Positions 1 through 9,790 are shown, counted from the stretch's first letter. The stretch is DNA of 64,000 nt from Duganella lactea (GCF_009857505.1 NZ_WWCP01000025.1:1-64000), one strand, 5' to 3'. Numbers and translations: made by a program. The notes: generated from the sequence alone by a model not told the origin.

Positions 1-117
1 GTGATCAGTGCTGTCGTTCACAAACTGACGCATCTGATTTACGGTGTCATCCGTACTGGCAAGCCTTTCGACCCCAAATACTTATCGAAAAAGCTTGCCA
101 TTCAAGACGGTATCTGA
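1..117 (+). CDS. IS110-like transposase, C-terminal end only (cut by window edge)
   Basis: An open frame enters from the left edge and stops with TGA at 115-117, leaving 38 residues. It contains HLIYGVIRTGKPFDP and ends in IQDGI, which resembles the C-terminal tail of IS110/IS116/IS902-type transposases as I remember them. None of the DEDD or Serine catalytic region is visible, so family assignment rests only on this tail, and whether the element is intact lies outside the window. The stop overlaps a small hairpin followed by a T-run that separates it from the convergent prfC. Confidence 0.55.
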   Translation: MISAVVHKLTHLIYGVIRTGKPFDPKYLSKKLAIQDGI

Positions 118-128
118 CACCGTTTTTT
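107..128 (+). terminator. Hairpin plus T-run at transposase/prfC junction
   Basis: ACGGT (107-111) pairs with ACCGT (119-123) around a 7-nt loop and is followed by TTTTT. It overlaps the transposase stop and abuts the prfC stop (127-129). The segment TCTGACACCG resembles half of the palindromes at 27254 and 41263. Confidence 0.4.
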
Positions 129-1791
129 ACAGCTTGGCGGAGTGCTCGCGGGTGGCGTGGAATTGCAGCTTCGGCCAGCGTTCTTGCGTCAGACGCAGGT
201 TGACGCTGGATGTTGCCAGATAGGCCAGATTGCCGGCGGCGTCATAGGCGACGTTGTGGCCCAGCTGGTCTTCGAAATCCGACAGCGCTTTTTTGTCGTC
301 GCTCGATACCCAGCGCGCGCTGCTGATGGTGGTGCTTTCGAAGACGGCGTCCACGCCGTATTCGTTCAGCAGACGGCTGGCCACCACTTCAAACTGCAGT
401 ACGCCGACCGCACCCAGTACCAGCTCGCCACCTTGCACCGGCTTGAAGACCTGTACCGCGCCCTCTTCGCCCAGCTGCTGCAAACCTTTGTGCAACTGCT
501 TGATTTTCAGCGGGTTGCGAATCCGTACCTGGCGGAAGAAGTCCGGCGCGAAGAACGGGATGCCGGTGAACGTCAGTTGTTCGCCTTCGGTGAACGAGTC
601 GCCGATTTGCATGTTGCCGTGGTTCGGCAGGCCGATGATGTCGCCGGCATACGCTTCTTCCACTTGCTCGCGGGTCGAGGCCATGAACGTCACCACCGAC
701 GACAGCTTGACTTCACGCCCCAGGCGCAGGTGCTTGACTTTCATGCCGCGCTCGAAGCGACCCGAGCACACGCGCAGGAAGGCGATGCGGTCGCGGTGCG
801 CCGGGTCCATATTGGCCTGGATCTTGAACACGAAGCCGGAGAATGGTTCTTCCTTCGGATCGACCGCGCGCACGGTGGCGTCGCGCTCGCGCGGCGCCGG
901 GGCCCAGTCGACCAGCGCCGACAAAATCTCGCGCACGCCGAAGTTGTTGATCGCCGAGCCGAAAAACACCGGCGTCTGAATGCCCGCCAGGAATTGCTCC
1001 AGGTCGAACGGGTGCGAGGCGCCCTTCACCAGTTCCACTTCCATGCGCAGCTGGTCCATCTCCAGCGGGAACATTTCCTGCAGGCGTGGATTGTCGATGC
1101 CTTCGATCAAATCGAATGCGCCGTCGGCCTTTTCTTCGCCGGCCTTGAACAGCATGATGGTGTCGTTCAGCAGGTGGTACACGCCGCGGAAGTTCTTGCC
1201 CATGCCGATCGGCCAGGTCACCGGCGCGCATTGGATCTTCAGCACCGATTCCAGCTCGTCCAACAGTTCCAGCGGGTCGCGGGTTTCGCGGTCCAGCTTG
1301 TTCATGAAGGTGACGATCGGCGTGTTGCGCATGCGGCAGACGTCGAGCAGCTTGATGGTCTGCGCTTCCACCCCCTTGGCGGCGTCGATCACCATCAGCG
1401 CCGAATCGACCGCGGTCAGCACACGGTAGGTGTCTTCCGAGAAGTCCTGGTGGCCGGGTGTGTCGAGCAGGTTGACCACGTGGTCGCGGAATTCAAACTG
1501 CATCACTGACGAGGCCACCGAGATGCCGCGCTGCTTCTCGATCTCCATCCAGTCCGAGGTGGCGTGACGGCCCGACTTACGGGCCTTGACGGTGCCGGCC
1601 ATCTGGATCGCGCCCGAGAACAGCAGCAGCTTTTCGGTCAGCGTGGTTTTACCCGCATCCGGGTGGGAGATAATGCCGAAGGTGCGGCGGCGCTGGACTT
1701 CACGCGCGATCAGGGCCGGCGTCTTGGCGCTCGCGGCCGCGACGGCGTCGTCGTGATTCTCGGGGATTGTGTTTTCGGTATCGTTGACCAT
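127..1791 (-). CDS. prfC: Peptide chain release factor 3 (RF3)
   Basis: A 554-residue translational GTPase that recycles RF1/RF2 from the ribosome after termination. Near residues 43-50 it has the P-loop segment HPDAGKTT, followed by DTPGHQDF (G3) and MNKLDRE (G4), the usual RF3 signatures. Domain II and the C-terminal RF3 domain follow and the length is normal for the family. The ATG at 1791 has no strong Shine-Dalgarno, but a perfect TATAAT lies 37 bp upstream. The gene follows pilY1 on the same strand with a 57-bp gap and probably has its own promoter. The identification is secure. Confidence 0.97.
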   Translation of the reverse strand: MVNDTENTIPENHDDAVAAASAKTPALIAREVQRRRTFGIISHPDAGKTTLTEKLLLFSGAIQMAGTVKARKSGRHATSDWMEIEKQRGISVASSVMQFEFRDHVVNLLDTPGHQDFSEDTYRVLTAVDSALMVIDAAKGVEAQTIKLLDVCRMRNTPIVTFMNKLDRETRDPLELLDELESVLKIQCAPVTWPIGMGKNFRGVYHLLNDTIMLFKAGEEKADGAFDLIEGIDNPRLQEMFPLEMDQLRMEVELVKGASHPFDLEQFLAGIQTPVFFGSAINNFGVREILSALVDWAPAPRERDATVRAVDPKEEPFSGFVFKIQANMDPAHRDRIAFLRVCSGRFERGMKVKHLRLGREVKLSSVVTFMASTREQVEEAYAGDIIGLPNHGNMQIGDSFTEGEQLTFTGIPFFAPDFFRQVRIRNPLKIKQLHKGLQQLGEEGAVQVFKPVQGGELVLGAVGVLQFEVVASRLLNEYGVDAVFESTTISSARWVSSDDKKALSDFEDQLGHNVAYDAAGNLAYLATSSVNLRLTQERWPKLQFHATREHSAKL

Positions 1792-1827
1792 GTGTTCTGC
1801 GATCTGAGGCGGTTCTGCTAACCCTCG

Positions 1828-1856
1828 ATTATACCGCCTCTTGCCGCTTTATTGTT
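1828..1856 (-). promoter_or_regulatory. Candidate sigma-70 promoter of prfC
   Basis: On the minus strand a perfect TATAAT (1828-1833) lies 37 bp before the prfC ATG. With a 17-bp spacer the -35 hexamer would be AACAAT (1851-1856), a poor match overlapping the end of pilY1. The -10 is good and the -35 weak. Confidence 0.35.
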
Positions 1857-4800
1857 GCCCCTTGATGCGGCGCCAGCCAACCCGGTGCGCCGCCGCCGTG
1901 TCCAGCTCCTTGGCTGCGCTGGTGACGTTGCTACCGTCGGCCAGCGTGGTGATCAGTTTCAGTTGCCCGCTCGGCAGCCGCACGATGATAAAGCCGACCG
2001 CCGCCGAGGTGCTGGACAGCGTGGCCCCGGCCGGATCGCCATTCACGCCCTGCCCGTTGCAGACGTCGATCTGGTACAGGTTGCTGGTGCCGCCCACCGA
2101 GCACGCCGACGAGGATGACGGCACGTTGGTGATGATGTTGGCCACGCCACTGACGATCTGCGGGTCGAGGTTCATCCGCTCACCCGGATTCAGGTTCCAG
2201 TTGAAGTACCAGCCGTCTTTTTGCGTCAGGTCGACCTGGTTGGCGCTGACCGCGTAAGTCGCGGCGTTGCTGGTGGCGCCGCGCACGCTGAGCACTTGCT
2301 GCACCATTTTGGTGGTCGGCAAGGCGCCGAGCGCCGTGCCGCTGTCCTTCACCGCGTACAGGCTCTGGACGTCGGTGTTGGCGGTGTCCGGCACGTCCAG
2401 CAGGCGGCCGCTGCCGAACAGCACCATGCGCGCCGCCGTGCCGCGCGTGCTGGTGACGCCGTTGGCGTCGGTACTGGTGACCGGCACGCCGCACAGCGTC
2501 ACGTCCGGCCGGGTGGTGATCGGCTGGCTGGGGCCGACCGTGCCGATGCGCAGCACGCCGATCGGGCCGGTGGTGCCGGTCAGGTCGAAGCGCCACATCT
2601 GCCCCAGCACGTCGCCGCCGTAGATGTAGGTGACGCCGGGATCGGCCAGCGGGTCGTTGCTGATGGCGGTGATGCGCGCCAGCCCTGACGGCGTGGCGGT
2701 GTCGCCCGAGGTGGTGGCCTTGGCCAGCACCTCGCCGCTGCCGACATCGACCACGAACAGCGTGCCGACACCGCTGCCACCGGCCACGCCATCGGTGCCG
2801 GGCACGTTGTTGTAGCCCGAGGTCAGGAACACCACCCAGCGCCCGCGCCATTTGCCGAACTGCGGATTACCGAAGCTCAGGCCGAAATCGGCGTCGTTGT
2901 GCTGCGGGCAGGCCACCGGGTCGGCGCACAGTTCCCACAACACCTTGGGTTGGTCCGGCTCGGTGACGTCCAGCGCGTAGTAGCCGCGCCCGCCCGCGTT
3001 GAGGCCGGCCACCAGCACCGTGCGCCAGGCGCCGTTGAGTTGCACATCCGCCACCTCGGGCGAGCCGTCGGCGCTGAACTGGTGGTTGGTGGCATAGGTG
3101 GCGCTGGCCAGCGCCGCCATCTTGCGCATGACGATGCGCGGCACATAGGCCCAGCGCTCGGCGCCGGTCCGGGCGTCGAAAGCGTGCAGCATGCCGTCGT
3201 TGGCGCCGACAAATACCGTGCCGGCCCGGTTGGCGTAGTCGGCCTTGTACTGTGCGTAGGACAGGTCCGGGTAGCTGTTGTGCGGCTCGCGCACGTAGGC
3301 CGGCTTGGACGAGGCGATATCGCCGAGCACAATCGGCACGGTGTTGCCATTGGCGTCGGTCGTGGTCGTGTAGGCGCGGAACAGCTTGTCATCAGCATAG
3401 GTTTGCACGCCGCGTAGCCAGTTCACCAGGTTCACGCCGTTGTTGACAATGGCTTTGTCGGCCGCCGACAGCAGCGTGCATTGCGACAGCATCGCGCATT
3501 TGTTGGCGAACCAGCTTTGGGTGGTGGCGTCCATCAGGGCGTCGGTGAACAGGAAGTCGACCGGGTCGGCGCCGGGCGCCTGGTCCGGCTTCATCATTTT
3601 GATGCGGCGCGTGGCCAGCGCGCTGCCCACCGTGGTGTTGCTGCTCCACTGCGGCGTGTTGATGACCTGGCCGGTGGTGGTGTCGATCTTGCGGTCGGTC
3701 AGCTCGCCGTACCAGCGCACGGTGGTGAAGGTGGCGGAGAAAATGTCGTTGTCGGTCAGCGTGATGTTGGGCGTTGACGTGGCGGCTGCTGCCGCAGCGC
3801 CGGTGCGCACCTGCATATTGGACAAGGCCTCGCGCAGGCCGTTGACCACGTCTTTCGGGTCCTGCGCGCTGAAATATTTGCCGTGGCCGTTGATGGCGGC
3901 ATGCCACAGATCGTCCACCCGCTCCTGCACGGTGCTGGCGGTGTTGGTCACGTCGGGATTGGGCCAGACGTAGGCGCCGCCGCCATTCCAAGGACAGCCG
4001 CTGGTCACTTGCGTGATCAGGTTGTAGAAGTCGCCGCCGGGCTTGGGCGCGGTGTCGTAGTTCGGCTCGTAGGTCATGATGCCGTCCACGCCCAACCCCA
4101 GCGTGTAGGTATTCATGTGCAGATGGGTGTTTTCGCCGGCCGCCGCCGGCACCGAGCCGGGCTTGCTGATGTCCGGTTCCAGCGACGGTCTCAACGAGAC
4201 CGTACCGGTGCTGGAACCGCCGTTGTACCAGTGCAGCGCAACGTCGGCAATTGATGGCTGGCTCTGCGCGCGCTGGTCGACGCAGCCGGATGCCAGCGTG
4301 CAGAAGCGCGCCGGATTCGCGACGTTGTCGTTGTTGAGCACGTTGTTGGTGCTGCTGCCATTCCAGTAACCGTCGGTGGTCAATATCAGGAAGTTGGGCT
4401 GGCACGGGTGCTGCACCACTTCCTGTCCGGCGGCGTAGTTGTAGGGTGCGAGGTTGGCGAACATGCGGCCGACATTGTCCATCGCCGTGCGGATCGGCGT
4501 GGCGCCGGAGGTGGTGGTGGTGTACAGCGTGGCGTACCAGCCGGCGCGCGCGGCGCCGGTGAATTCCGCCGGTTTCATATCGACCGCGTTGCCGCCCCCG
4601 GCCGCCGACAGCTTGACGTAGCCGACCTTGTAGTTGGCGGTGATCGGCGAGAAGGCGATGCCGACCGACGTCTTCATCATTTGCAGCCGGCTCTTGTAGT
4701 ACACATACCAGTTGGCGAAGTTGGTCATTTCTTCGGCATAGGTGCAGGCGAAGCCGGCGCAATCGACGCGCTCCGCCGATTTGGGATAGGTCTGTCCACT

Positions 4801-6426
4801 GACAATATTGACGCGCAAAAACGGATTCGGCGCAGCCTGGCCGGGCGTGATGGCGGCATACGTCAGCGGCACGGTATCGATCACCGCCGCCGCATTCACC
4901 CAGCTCAAGCTGCCGACATTGCTGACCGACAGCGCAATCGAACCGCCGCTGGACGCGCTGGTGCCGTCTATCAGGCACACGCTGGTGTTGCCCAGCGGCG
5001 ACGGGCAGTTGCCGCTGCCGCCGATGTACGCGCGGCCGGAACTGTTGCCGGTGCCGATGCCGCTCACCACCGAGGCCGCCACCTGCGCCGCCGTGCGGTT
5101 GTTGCCCAGGTTGGCATTAAACAGCAAGACACTGCCGTTGAAGCTGAGGCTGATGCGCGCCGCGCCGCCGGTGGCGCCGCTGAACGTCAACGATGCGGGC
5201 GCTATACGCACCATGCTGGACGTGGCCGACAACGCCCACCCGCCCCGCGTGCCGTCGGTGTAGGGGGTGCAGTTGAGCACCGAGAAGCTGCCGGCGCAAC
5301 TCAGCATCGGCACCACCGCCACGACGTTGTCGGCGCTGAGGTTGATGCCGAAGGCGCTGCAGGCCGGCACGCTGGCCTGTCCGGTCGGCGTGCGCACGCA
5401 GGCGTAGTACAGCCTTGCCGAGGCCGGGTTGCCGTTGAAGCTGGCGCTTGACGTGGCGATGATGTTGGCGGCCAGCGCGCTGACCATGATTTGCTGCTTG
5501 ATGGCGCTGTTGGTGCCGGTGCTGGCCGTCACCGCACCGTTGCTGACGGTGACCACATTGTTGCCGGTGTCCGTCACCTGCACATTGCTGATGCTGAGCG
5601 AAGTGGCGGCACTCGACGCGCCGATGCCTATCGTACCGTAAGAAACCATGGCGCCGGCCGGCTGCGAATACGCCGGATAGATGTACGCCCCCACCCGCTT
5701 GCCCTGGCATTGGGTCAAGCTGCGGTCGCTGCACCAGCGCACCTTGACCGGCACCGGATAGCCGGCCGGCGCGGCGCCGCCAATGGTGGTCGATTTACAG
5801 CTGCGCATGGTCTCATCGGTGCAATACTGGCCGACGCCGATGGTGTAGTAATACGGTCCGGTGGTGATGTCCACCGGCGTGCGGTACGCAAGATCCGGAT
5901 AGGTGTAGCTGGCGCTGTTGAAGACGCACGCGGAAGAATTGGACGGCTGGCACCATTTCAGGTCCGGAAAGCCGCTCACCAGATTGATGTTGTTGCTGCC
6001 GGTGCTAGCAAACAGGTCGGCCCTGCGCGCACCAAAGCCGTCGTTGCTGACCACGGTCCAGTTGCTGGTGTTGGCGGCGTTCTGTTCCGGGTAATACGTG
6101 CCGTCGGCCTTGATCGGCACCATGTAGCGAATCGCCGGATTGTAGTACTGCTTGTTGAAGTCCGGACTCATGAACGGCGGATGGCCGACGTTGCAGGCCA
6201 TCACGCCCTGCGCCAGCGTCTGGCTGCTGCGGCACAGGTTGTCGTTGACGTAGTCCGGCGTGTAGGTCTGGTCCATCGAGCCGGAGTTATCGAACAACAG
6301 CATCAGGTTGGGCTTGACGGTGCCGGTGCCGGTGATGTTGAGCAGCGGCACTTGGGCGATCTGCGTGGTCGCCGCCATCGCCGGCAGAACTGTCAGCAAG
6401 ACCAGCGTGGTTATGGGCTTCTTCAT
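1849..6426 (-). CDS. pilY1: PilY1-type pilus-tip/assembly protein
   Basis: A 1525-residue secreted type IV pilus protein. A signal peptide (about residues 1-19, ending AMA) is followed by a von Willebrand A-like domain with the MIDAS start DNSGS at residues 46-50. The conserved C-terminal beta-propeller (about residues 1000-1500) includes NDGMLHAFD and GYYALDVTEPD. PilY1 caps the minor-pilin tip complex and is involved in adhesion, retraction control and surface sensing. About 510 residues separate the MIDAS start from the NFANWYVYY segment (near residue 563), so a large Ser/Asn/Ala-rich insertion splits the vWA region. I do not see a clear DxDxDG calcium loop in the propeller. It is the last gene of the minor-pilin operon, 9 bp after pilX. 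Confidence 0.93.
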   Translation of the reverse strand: MKKPITTLVLLTVLPAMAATTQIAQVPLLNITGTGTVKPNLMLLFDNSGSMDQTYTPDYVNDNLCRSSQTLAQGVMACNVGHPPFMSPDFNKQYYNPAIRYMVPIKADGTYYPEQNAANTSNWTVVSNDGFGARRADLFASTGSNNINLVSGFPDLKWCQPSNSSACVFNSASYTYPDLAYRTPVDITTGPYYYTIGVGQYCTDETMRSCKSTTIGGAAPAGYPVPVKVRWCSDRSLTQCQGKRVGAYIYPAYSQPAGAMVSYGTIGIGASSAATSLSISNVQVTDTGNNVVTVSNGAVTASTGTNSAIKQQIMVSALAANIIATSSASFNGNPASARLYYACVRTPTGQASVPACSAFGINLSADNVVAVVPMLSCAGSFSVLNCTPYTDGTRGGWALSATSSMVRIAPASLTFSGATGGAARISLSFNGSVLLFNANLGNNRTAAQVAASVVSGIGTGNSSGRAYIGGSGNCPSPLGNTSVCLIDGTSASSGGSIALSVSNVGSLSWVNAAAVIDTVPLTYAAITPGQAAPNPFLRVNIVSGQTYPKSAERVDCAGFACTYAEEMTNFANWYVYYKSRLQMMKTSVGIAFSPITANYKVGYVKLSAAGGGNAVDMKPAEFTGAARAGWYATLYTTTTSGATPIRTAMDNVGRMFANLAPYNYAAGQEVVQHPCQPNFLILTTDGYWNGSSTNNVLNNDNVANPARFCTLASGCVDQRAQSQPSIADVALHWYNGGSSTGTVSLRPSLEPDISKPGSVPAAAGENTHLHMNTYTLGLGVDGIMTYEPNYDTAPKPGGDFYNLITQVTSGCPWNGGGAYVWPNPDVTNTASTVQERVDDLWHAAINGHGKYFSAQDPKDVVNGLREALSNMQVRTGAAAAAATSTPNITLTDNDIFSATFTTVRWYGELTDRKIDTTTGQVINTPQWSSNTTVGSALATRRIKMMKPDQAPGADPVDFLFTDALMDATTQSWFANKCAMLSQCTLLSAADKAIVNNGVNLVNWLRGVQTYADDKLFRAYTTTTDANGNTVPIVLGDIASSKPAYVREPHNSYPDLSYAQYKADYANRAGTVFVGANDGMLHAFDARTGAERWAYVPRIVMRKMAALASATYATNHQFSADGSPEVADVQLNGAWRTVLVAGLNAGGRGYYALDVTEPDQPKVLWELCADPVACPQHNDADFGLSFGNPQFGKWRGRWVVFLTSGYNNVPGTDGVAGGSGVGTLFVVDVGSGEVLAKATTSGDTATPSGLARITAISNDPLADPGVTYIYGGDVLGQMWRFDLTGTTGPIGVLRIGTVGPSQPITTRPDVTLCGVPVTSTDANGVTSTRGTAARMVLFGSGRLLDVPDTANTDVQSLYAVKDSGTALGALPTTKMVQQVLSVRGATSNAATYAVSANQVDLTQKDGWYFNWNLNPGERMNLDPQIVSGVANIITNVPSSSSACSVGGTSNLYQIDVCNGQGVNGDPAGATLSSTSAAVGFIIVRLPSGQLKLITTLADGSNVTSAAKELDTAAAHRVGWRRIKGQQ

Positions 6427-6435
6427 GATGATCTC

Positions 6436-7014
6436 CTATGGCCCTTTCATGATGACGGCCTGCGTCACCACACCGCCGCCGCGCGGCCCGAACACGCGCG
6501 CCGTCACCACGTAATGCAGCTGCGGCGCGCTGGCCAGATTGGGCGCATCGACGCGCAAGGTTTCGCCCAGCGCGCGCGGCCCGGTGGCGCCGGGGCGCGG
6601 CGAGGTGGTCTGGCATTTGTTGTTATTCGCGTCGAACGGGCCAGCGAAATTGCACATGCGATGAATGACGTACTCGACCCGGTTGCCGTCGCCATCGGCG
6701 GGCAGCGTGAGCGAACCCAGCCAGAAGTTGGGCGTGCTGGCGGTCCATGCCGGCGACAACGTGGCCACGTAGCCGGCCGCCGGCTGGTCCGCCAGCAGGT
6801 CGGCTTTGGTGGCCAGGTTGCGCAGGTAGGTGAAGCCGGCGTGCAGACCGGCGTCGGCCGCTTTGGTCAAAGCGGCGTCGTAGGCCAGGTTGCTGGTGGT
6901 GAGCGTGGTCGAGGTGCTGGCCCTCAGCAGATAAATGCTGCTGACCATCATCACCGCCAGCATGATCAGCATGATGGGCAAGGCGATGCCGCGCTGGAAA
7001 GTGTAGGTGCTCAT
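6436..7014 (-). CDS. pilX: Minor pilin assembly protein PilX
   Basis: A 192-residue prepilin-like protein. A short leader ending in G8-9 (QRG) precedes the hydrophobic stretch IALPIMLIMLAVMM. Position +5 of the mature protein is Ile rather than the usual pilin Glu, as is typical for PilX, which caps the pilus tip with PilV, PilW, PilE and PilY1. The chosen ATG overlaps the pilW stop by 4 bp (ATGA). A longer in-frame extension exists upstream but would put residues before the leader peptide. The gene lies 9 bp ahead of pilY1. The body is poorly conserved and is assigned by N-terminus and context. Confidence 0.85.
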   Translation of the reverse strand: MSTYTFQRGIALPIMLIMLAVMMVSSIYLLRASTSTTLTTSNLAYDAALTKAADAGLHAGFTYLRNLATKADLLADQPAAGYVATLSPAWTASTPNFWLGSLTLPADGDGNRVEYVIHRMCNFAGPFDANNNKCQTTSPRPGATGPRALGETLRVDAPNLASAPQLHYVVTARVFGPRGGGVVTQAVIMKGP

Positions 7015-8225
7015 GGCCGGTACTGTGCGTTGACGATGGGGACGATGGTTTCGAACACACGGTAGCGATAGCACTTCCAACTCAGCGTGTCGCCGGCAAC
7101 CGCGACGTTGACCTGCACTGGCACCGCCTGCACGCCGCTCGGCACGCTGGTGCCGAACACGGTCGGCATGACGGCGGTGGCCGTGCATGCGCCGCCGGGA
7201 CGCGGCCGCTCGACGGTCTTGCTGCGCGCCACCACGGCGATGCGCACGGCGGCGATGCGCTGGTAGTCACCGAGGCCGCCAGTGACGCCATCGCCGTCGG
7301 CATCGATCATGGCGCCGCTCCAGGCGCCGATCTGCATGCCGCCGTTGGCGGTCGGCAGCAGCTGCTTGCCGTTGTAGGCCGGATTCGGGTCGTAGCCGGC
7401 CAGCACCCGCGTATCAAACCCGTACTGCGCCTTGATCGAGACGATGTTGTCGGTCACCGACACGCCCGCCGCCTCGGCTCCTGCCAGGTCGGCGGCGCGC
7501 AGCAGCAGCACGCCGTTGTTGACCAACCAGGTATGGAAATGCAGCTGGTCCGGCCGGCCCAGGTTGTACAGATACGTGACATTCATCGCGTAGTTCTGCG
7601 TCATGCCGGCGGCAACGTTGTAGCGGTACTGGCTGCCTCCCTGCAACAGCATTTCCGCGCCGCGGCCACTGGCGGGATTGAAGCCGGCGATCTGCATCAC
7701 CGTGCAAGGCCGGTCCGGCGTCTGCGGCGCGACCACCAGCACATCGCCGGCGCTGTAGCCGTAGGGCATGCTCTCGGCGGCCACCACATAGCTTTCGCCG
7801 GTGTAGTTGGCCTTCATCAGCGTGGAGGCGACGCCAGCGTTCGAACTGCCGCTGTTGAACGAAATCACGTCCGGGTTGGCGCCGTTGGATTGAATCACCA
7901 CCGCCGCCAGCGGCGTAATGCTGACGCCATCGCGCTGGGCCGTCAGCAACTGGTAGCCGCGCTGGTCGCTGAAGTTCGCGCCGCAGCCGGCCACGGCGCG
8001 GTCATTCAGGCCCCAGCCGGCGATGGCGGCGTCGCCACTGAGCTGGAACATCGCCAACATGCCGTTTTGCATCGAATCGCCGCCGCCGACCGCCGCATCC
8101 TTGTTGGTCTCGCCGCTGACCACCAGCCGCGTGGCGAACAACAACGCCAGCAGGCCGATCACCACGCTGATCATCAACTCCACCAGCGAGAAGCCGGGCG
8201 CGCGGCGTTTAAGCAAGGTCTCCAT
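7011..8225 (-). CDS. pilW: Minor pilin PilW
   Basis: A 404-residue minor pilin. The class III leader ends at G (RRAPG) and is followed by FSLVELMISVVIG, with Glu at +5, then a long soluble domain; about 400 residues is normal for betaproteobacterial PilW. PilW is part of the priming complex at the pilus tip. The ATG at 8225 lies 2 bp after the pilV stop, so translation is probably coupled; the long in-frame upstream extension has no leader logic. The stop overlaps the pilX start. Confidence 0.88.
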   Translation of the reverse strand: METLLKRRAPGFSLVELMISVVIGLLALLFATRLVVSGETNKDAAVGGGDSMQNGMLAMFQLSGDAAIAGWGLNDRAVAGCGANFSDQRGYQLLTAQRDGVSITPLAAVVIQSNGANPDVISFNSGSSNAGVASTLMKANYTGESYVVAAESMPYGYSAGDVLVVAPQTPDRPCTVMQIAGFNPASGRGAEMLLQGGSQYRYNVAAGMTQNYAMNVTYLYNLGRPDQLHFHTWLVNNGVLLLRAADLAGAEAAGVSVTDNIVSIKAQYGFDTRVLAGYDPNPAYNGKQLLPTANGGMQIGAWSGAMIDADGDGVTGGLGDYQRIAAVRIAVVARSKTVERPRPGGACTATAVMPTVFGTSVPSGVQAVPVQVNVAVAGDTLSWKCYRYRVFETIVPIVNAQYRP

Positions 8226-8227
8226 GG

Positions 8228-8653
8228 TCAACGCGCGATGTAGGCGATGACGCGATGCCGGTTGGCCTCGCTGCGCGCCTTGCGCTGCCAGCGAATCGCA
8301 ACCCCGACCTGATAGCGATTGGCCGCTGGCTGGTCCGCCACCGCCACCGACAGCACGGCGCCGGGGATGGCCTCCATGGTTTCCGTGACCCATGGCGTCA
8401 GGCGCGCGTTGGGCGCGGCGTTTTCGGCCAGATGGTACTGGCCGATGTTGGCGACGTCGGCGGTCATCACGCCGATCAGTTTTTCCGCCGCCAGCGTGGC
8501 CTCGGCGCGCATGCCGGCGTCCGACAGCGCAGAATAGGCGCGCGCCTGCAGGCCCACCGTGCCCAGCAGGCCAATGCCGAGCAGGACAATGGCCAGCATC
8601 GCCTCCAGCAAGGCGATGCCGCTGTGACGGCGCGGGCGACGCATGGCTTTCAT
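8228..8653 (-). CDS. pilV: Type IV pilus modification/minor pilin PilV
   Basis: A 141-residue minor pilin. The basic leader (RRPRRHSG) is followed by IALLEAMLAIVLLGIG with Glu at +5, the characteristic PilV N-terminus. The ATG overlaps the fimT stop by 4 bp; a second ATG nine bases downstream (8644) is also possible and neither has a clear Shine-Dalgarno, so translational coupling is likely. Pre-pilin peptidase PilD, not in this window, would process it. Assignment rests on motif, size and operon position. Confidence 0.87.
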   Translation of the reverse strand: MKAMRRPRRHSGIALLEAMLAIVLLGIGLLGTVGLQARAYSALSDAGMRAEATLAAEKLIGVMTADVANIGQYHLAENAAPNARLTPWVTETMEAIPGAVLSVAVADQPAANRYQVGVAIRWQRKARSEANRHRVIAYIAR

Positions 8654-9276
8654 GGCGGGCAGGCCCGGCTATCGGGGCCGGACACGGTCGGATCGCACTT
8701 GGTGACCATGCCCGCCAGCGTGATGCTCAGCGCCAGCGCCGGCGTGTCGTTGGCGTATTTGCCGGCAGGTGTCAGCCGCAACTGCGCCAGCCGCTCGGCA
8801 AAGGCGGTGTTGACCCAGCCTAGCGCCGTGTAATACACCTGCGACGCGCCATCCGGCCGCGCGCTCGGCCGCAACTGCTCGGCCGATGGCAGACTGCCGG
8901 CCGAGCGGAACACCGAGCGGTAGCCGCCGGCGCCCAGCGGATCATTGGCCGCCGGCGCGTCGGTGGTGGACCAGCCTTCCTGGCCCGGCAAGCATTGCGT
9001 GTCGGCGCCGGGGTAGCACAAATCGACCTGCCAATCCAACTGGCCACTGTCGGTGTTCGGCGTCAGCGAGATGCGGCTGGCGGTGTTGTGGGCGATCGCC
9101 TCGCGCCGCGCCATGCCGAAGCCTTCCGCGTAAAACTCGCCGACGCCGCGCGCCCGATTGGCCAGCAGCCAGCCGCCGGCATTGGGGATGCCGATCGCCA
9201 GCATGATGCCGAACACGGCAATGGTCACCATCAGCTCGACCAGCGTGAATCCGGCGTGGCGGCCTACTCGGTACAT
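8650..9276 (-). CDS. fimT: Type IV pilus minor pilin FimT/FimU (GspH/FimT domain)
   Basis: A 208-residue pseudopilin. The leader MYRVGRHAG is followed by FTLVELMVTIAVFGIMLA with Glu at +5. The GspH/FimT-type body includes MARREAIAHN, typical of FimT/FimU. Two Cys in the middle and two near the C-terminus could form disulfides. FimT/FimU-type pilins join the tip complex, and some FimT proteins bind DNA during competence, which cannot be judged here. It overlaps the upstream pilE stop by 13 bp and the downstream pilV start by 4 bp, so the operon is tightly coupled. Confidence 0.87.
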   Translation of the reverse strand: MYRVGRHAGFTLVELMVTIAVFGIMLAIGIPNAGGWLLANRARGVGEFYAEGFGMARREAIAHNTASRISLTPNTDSGQLDWQVDLCYPGADTQCLPGQEGWSTTDAPAANDPLGAGGYRSVFRSAGSLPSAEQLRPSARPDGASQVYYTALGWVNTAFAERLAQLRLTPAGKYANDTPALALSITLAGMVTKCDPTVSGPDSRACPP

Positions 9277-9689
9277 GCGCCACCCTTGTGGTCTACCCAG
9301 CAGCGGGTGCTGGTACCCCAGCCGCTCGGGCTGGCGGTGGTGGCGCGGGTGCCGCTTTCGTTGATGGTGTAGGCGAAGCCGGCCGCCTTGGCGCGGCCGG
9401 TGGCGGTGATGGTGTAGGTGGCACTGGTGGCGTTGCTCAACGCATAGGTGAAGTTGGGCGAGGCTTGCGGAAAGCCGGCCGAGGCGTCGAAGCCGGCGTA
9501 GCTGCGGTTGTTGGCCCAGAACTGTTCGGCCGCCGGTTGCGCCCCGCCGAGGCCGGTGAAGGCCTCGTTCAGCCGGCCGCGTGTGACGTAATCGCCATAC
9601 GCGGGCACCGCCACCGCCAGCAGAATGCCGACAATGGCCACCGTGACCAGCACTTCGATCAGTGTAAAGCCCCGCTGGATGCGCCGCAT
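9264..9689 (-). CDS. pilE: Type IV minor pilin PilE-like
   Basis: A 141-residue pilin. The leader MRRIQRG is followed by FTLIEVLVTVAIVGILLA with Glu at +5, an alpha/beta pilin body, and two C-terminal Cys (TRCWVDHKGGAC) forming a likely D-loop. An upstream in-frame ATG (9695) sits directly against the GGGGAG Shine-Dalgarno, whereas the ATG at 9689 is 7 nt from it; hence this start. It is the first gene of the operon, whereas pilE is often last in related loci. A candidate promoter with an OmpR-type direct repeat lies just upstream. It is a minor rather than major pilin by context. Confidence 0.85.
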   Translation of the reverse strand: MRRIQRGFTLIEVLVTVAIVGILLAVAVPAYGDYVTRGRLNEAFTGLGGAQPAAEQFWANNRSYAGFDASAGFPQASPNFTYALSNATSATYTITATGRAKAAGFAYTINESGTRATTASPSGWGTSTRCWVDHKGGACTE

Positions 9690-9724
9690 GGCCATGCTCC
9701 CCGCTGAGTCATCTCCTGAGGAAC

Positions 9725-9781
9725 AGTGTACGCTTGCCTTCTTGCAATACCCTGAGGGAAGCCTGACAAATCGCTGACAAA
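9725..9781 (-). promoter_or_regulatory. pilE upstream region with TGACAAA direct repeat (candidate OmpR-family box)
   Basis: CTGACAAA occurs at 9763-9770 and again at 9774-9781, an exact 11-bp period, as for PhoB/OmpR-family response regulators binding tandemly on one DNA face. On the minus strand a possible -10 TACACT (9725-9730) lies downstream, with a poor -35. The adjacent response regulator at 10774-11442 is of that family and is the obvious candidate binder; this is inference. Confidence 0.4.
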
Positions 9782-9790
9782 CGCACAGAT

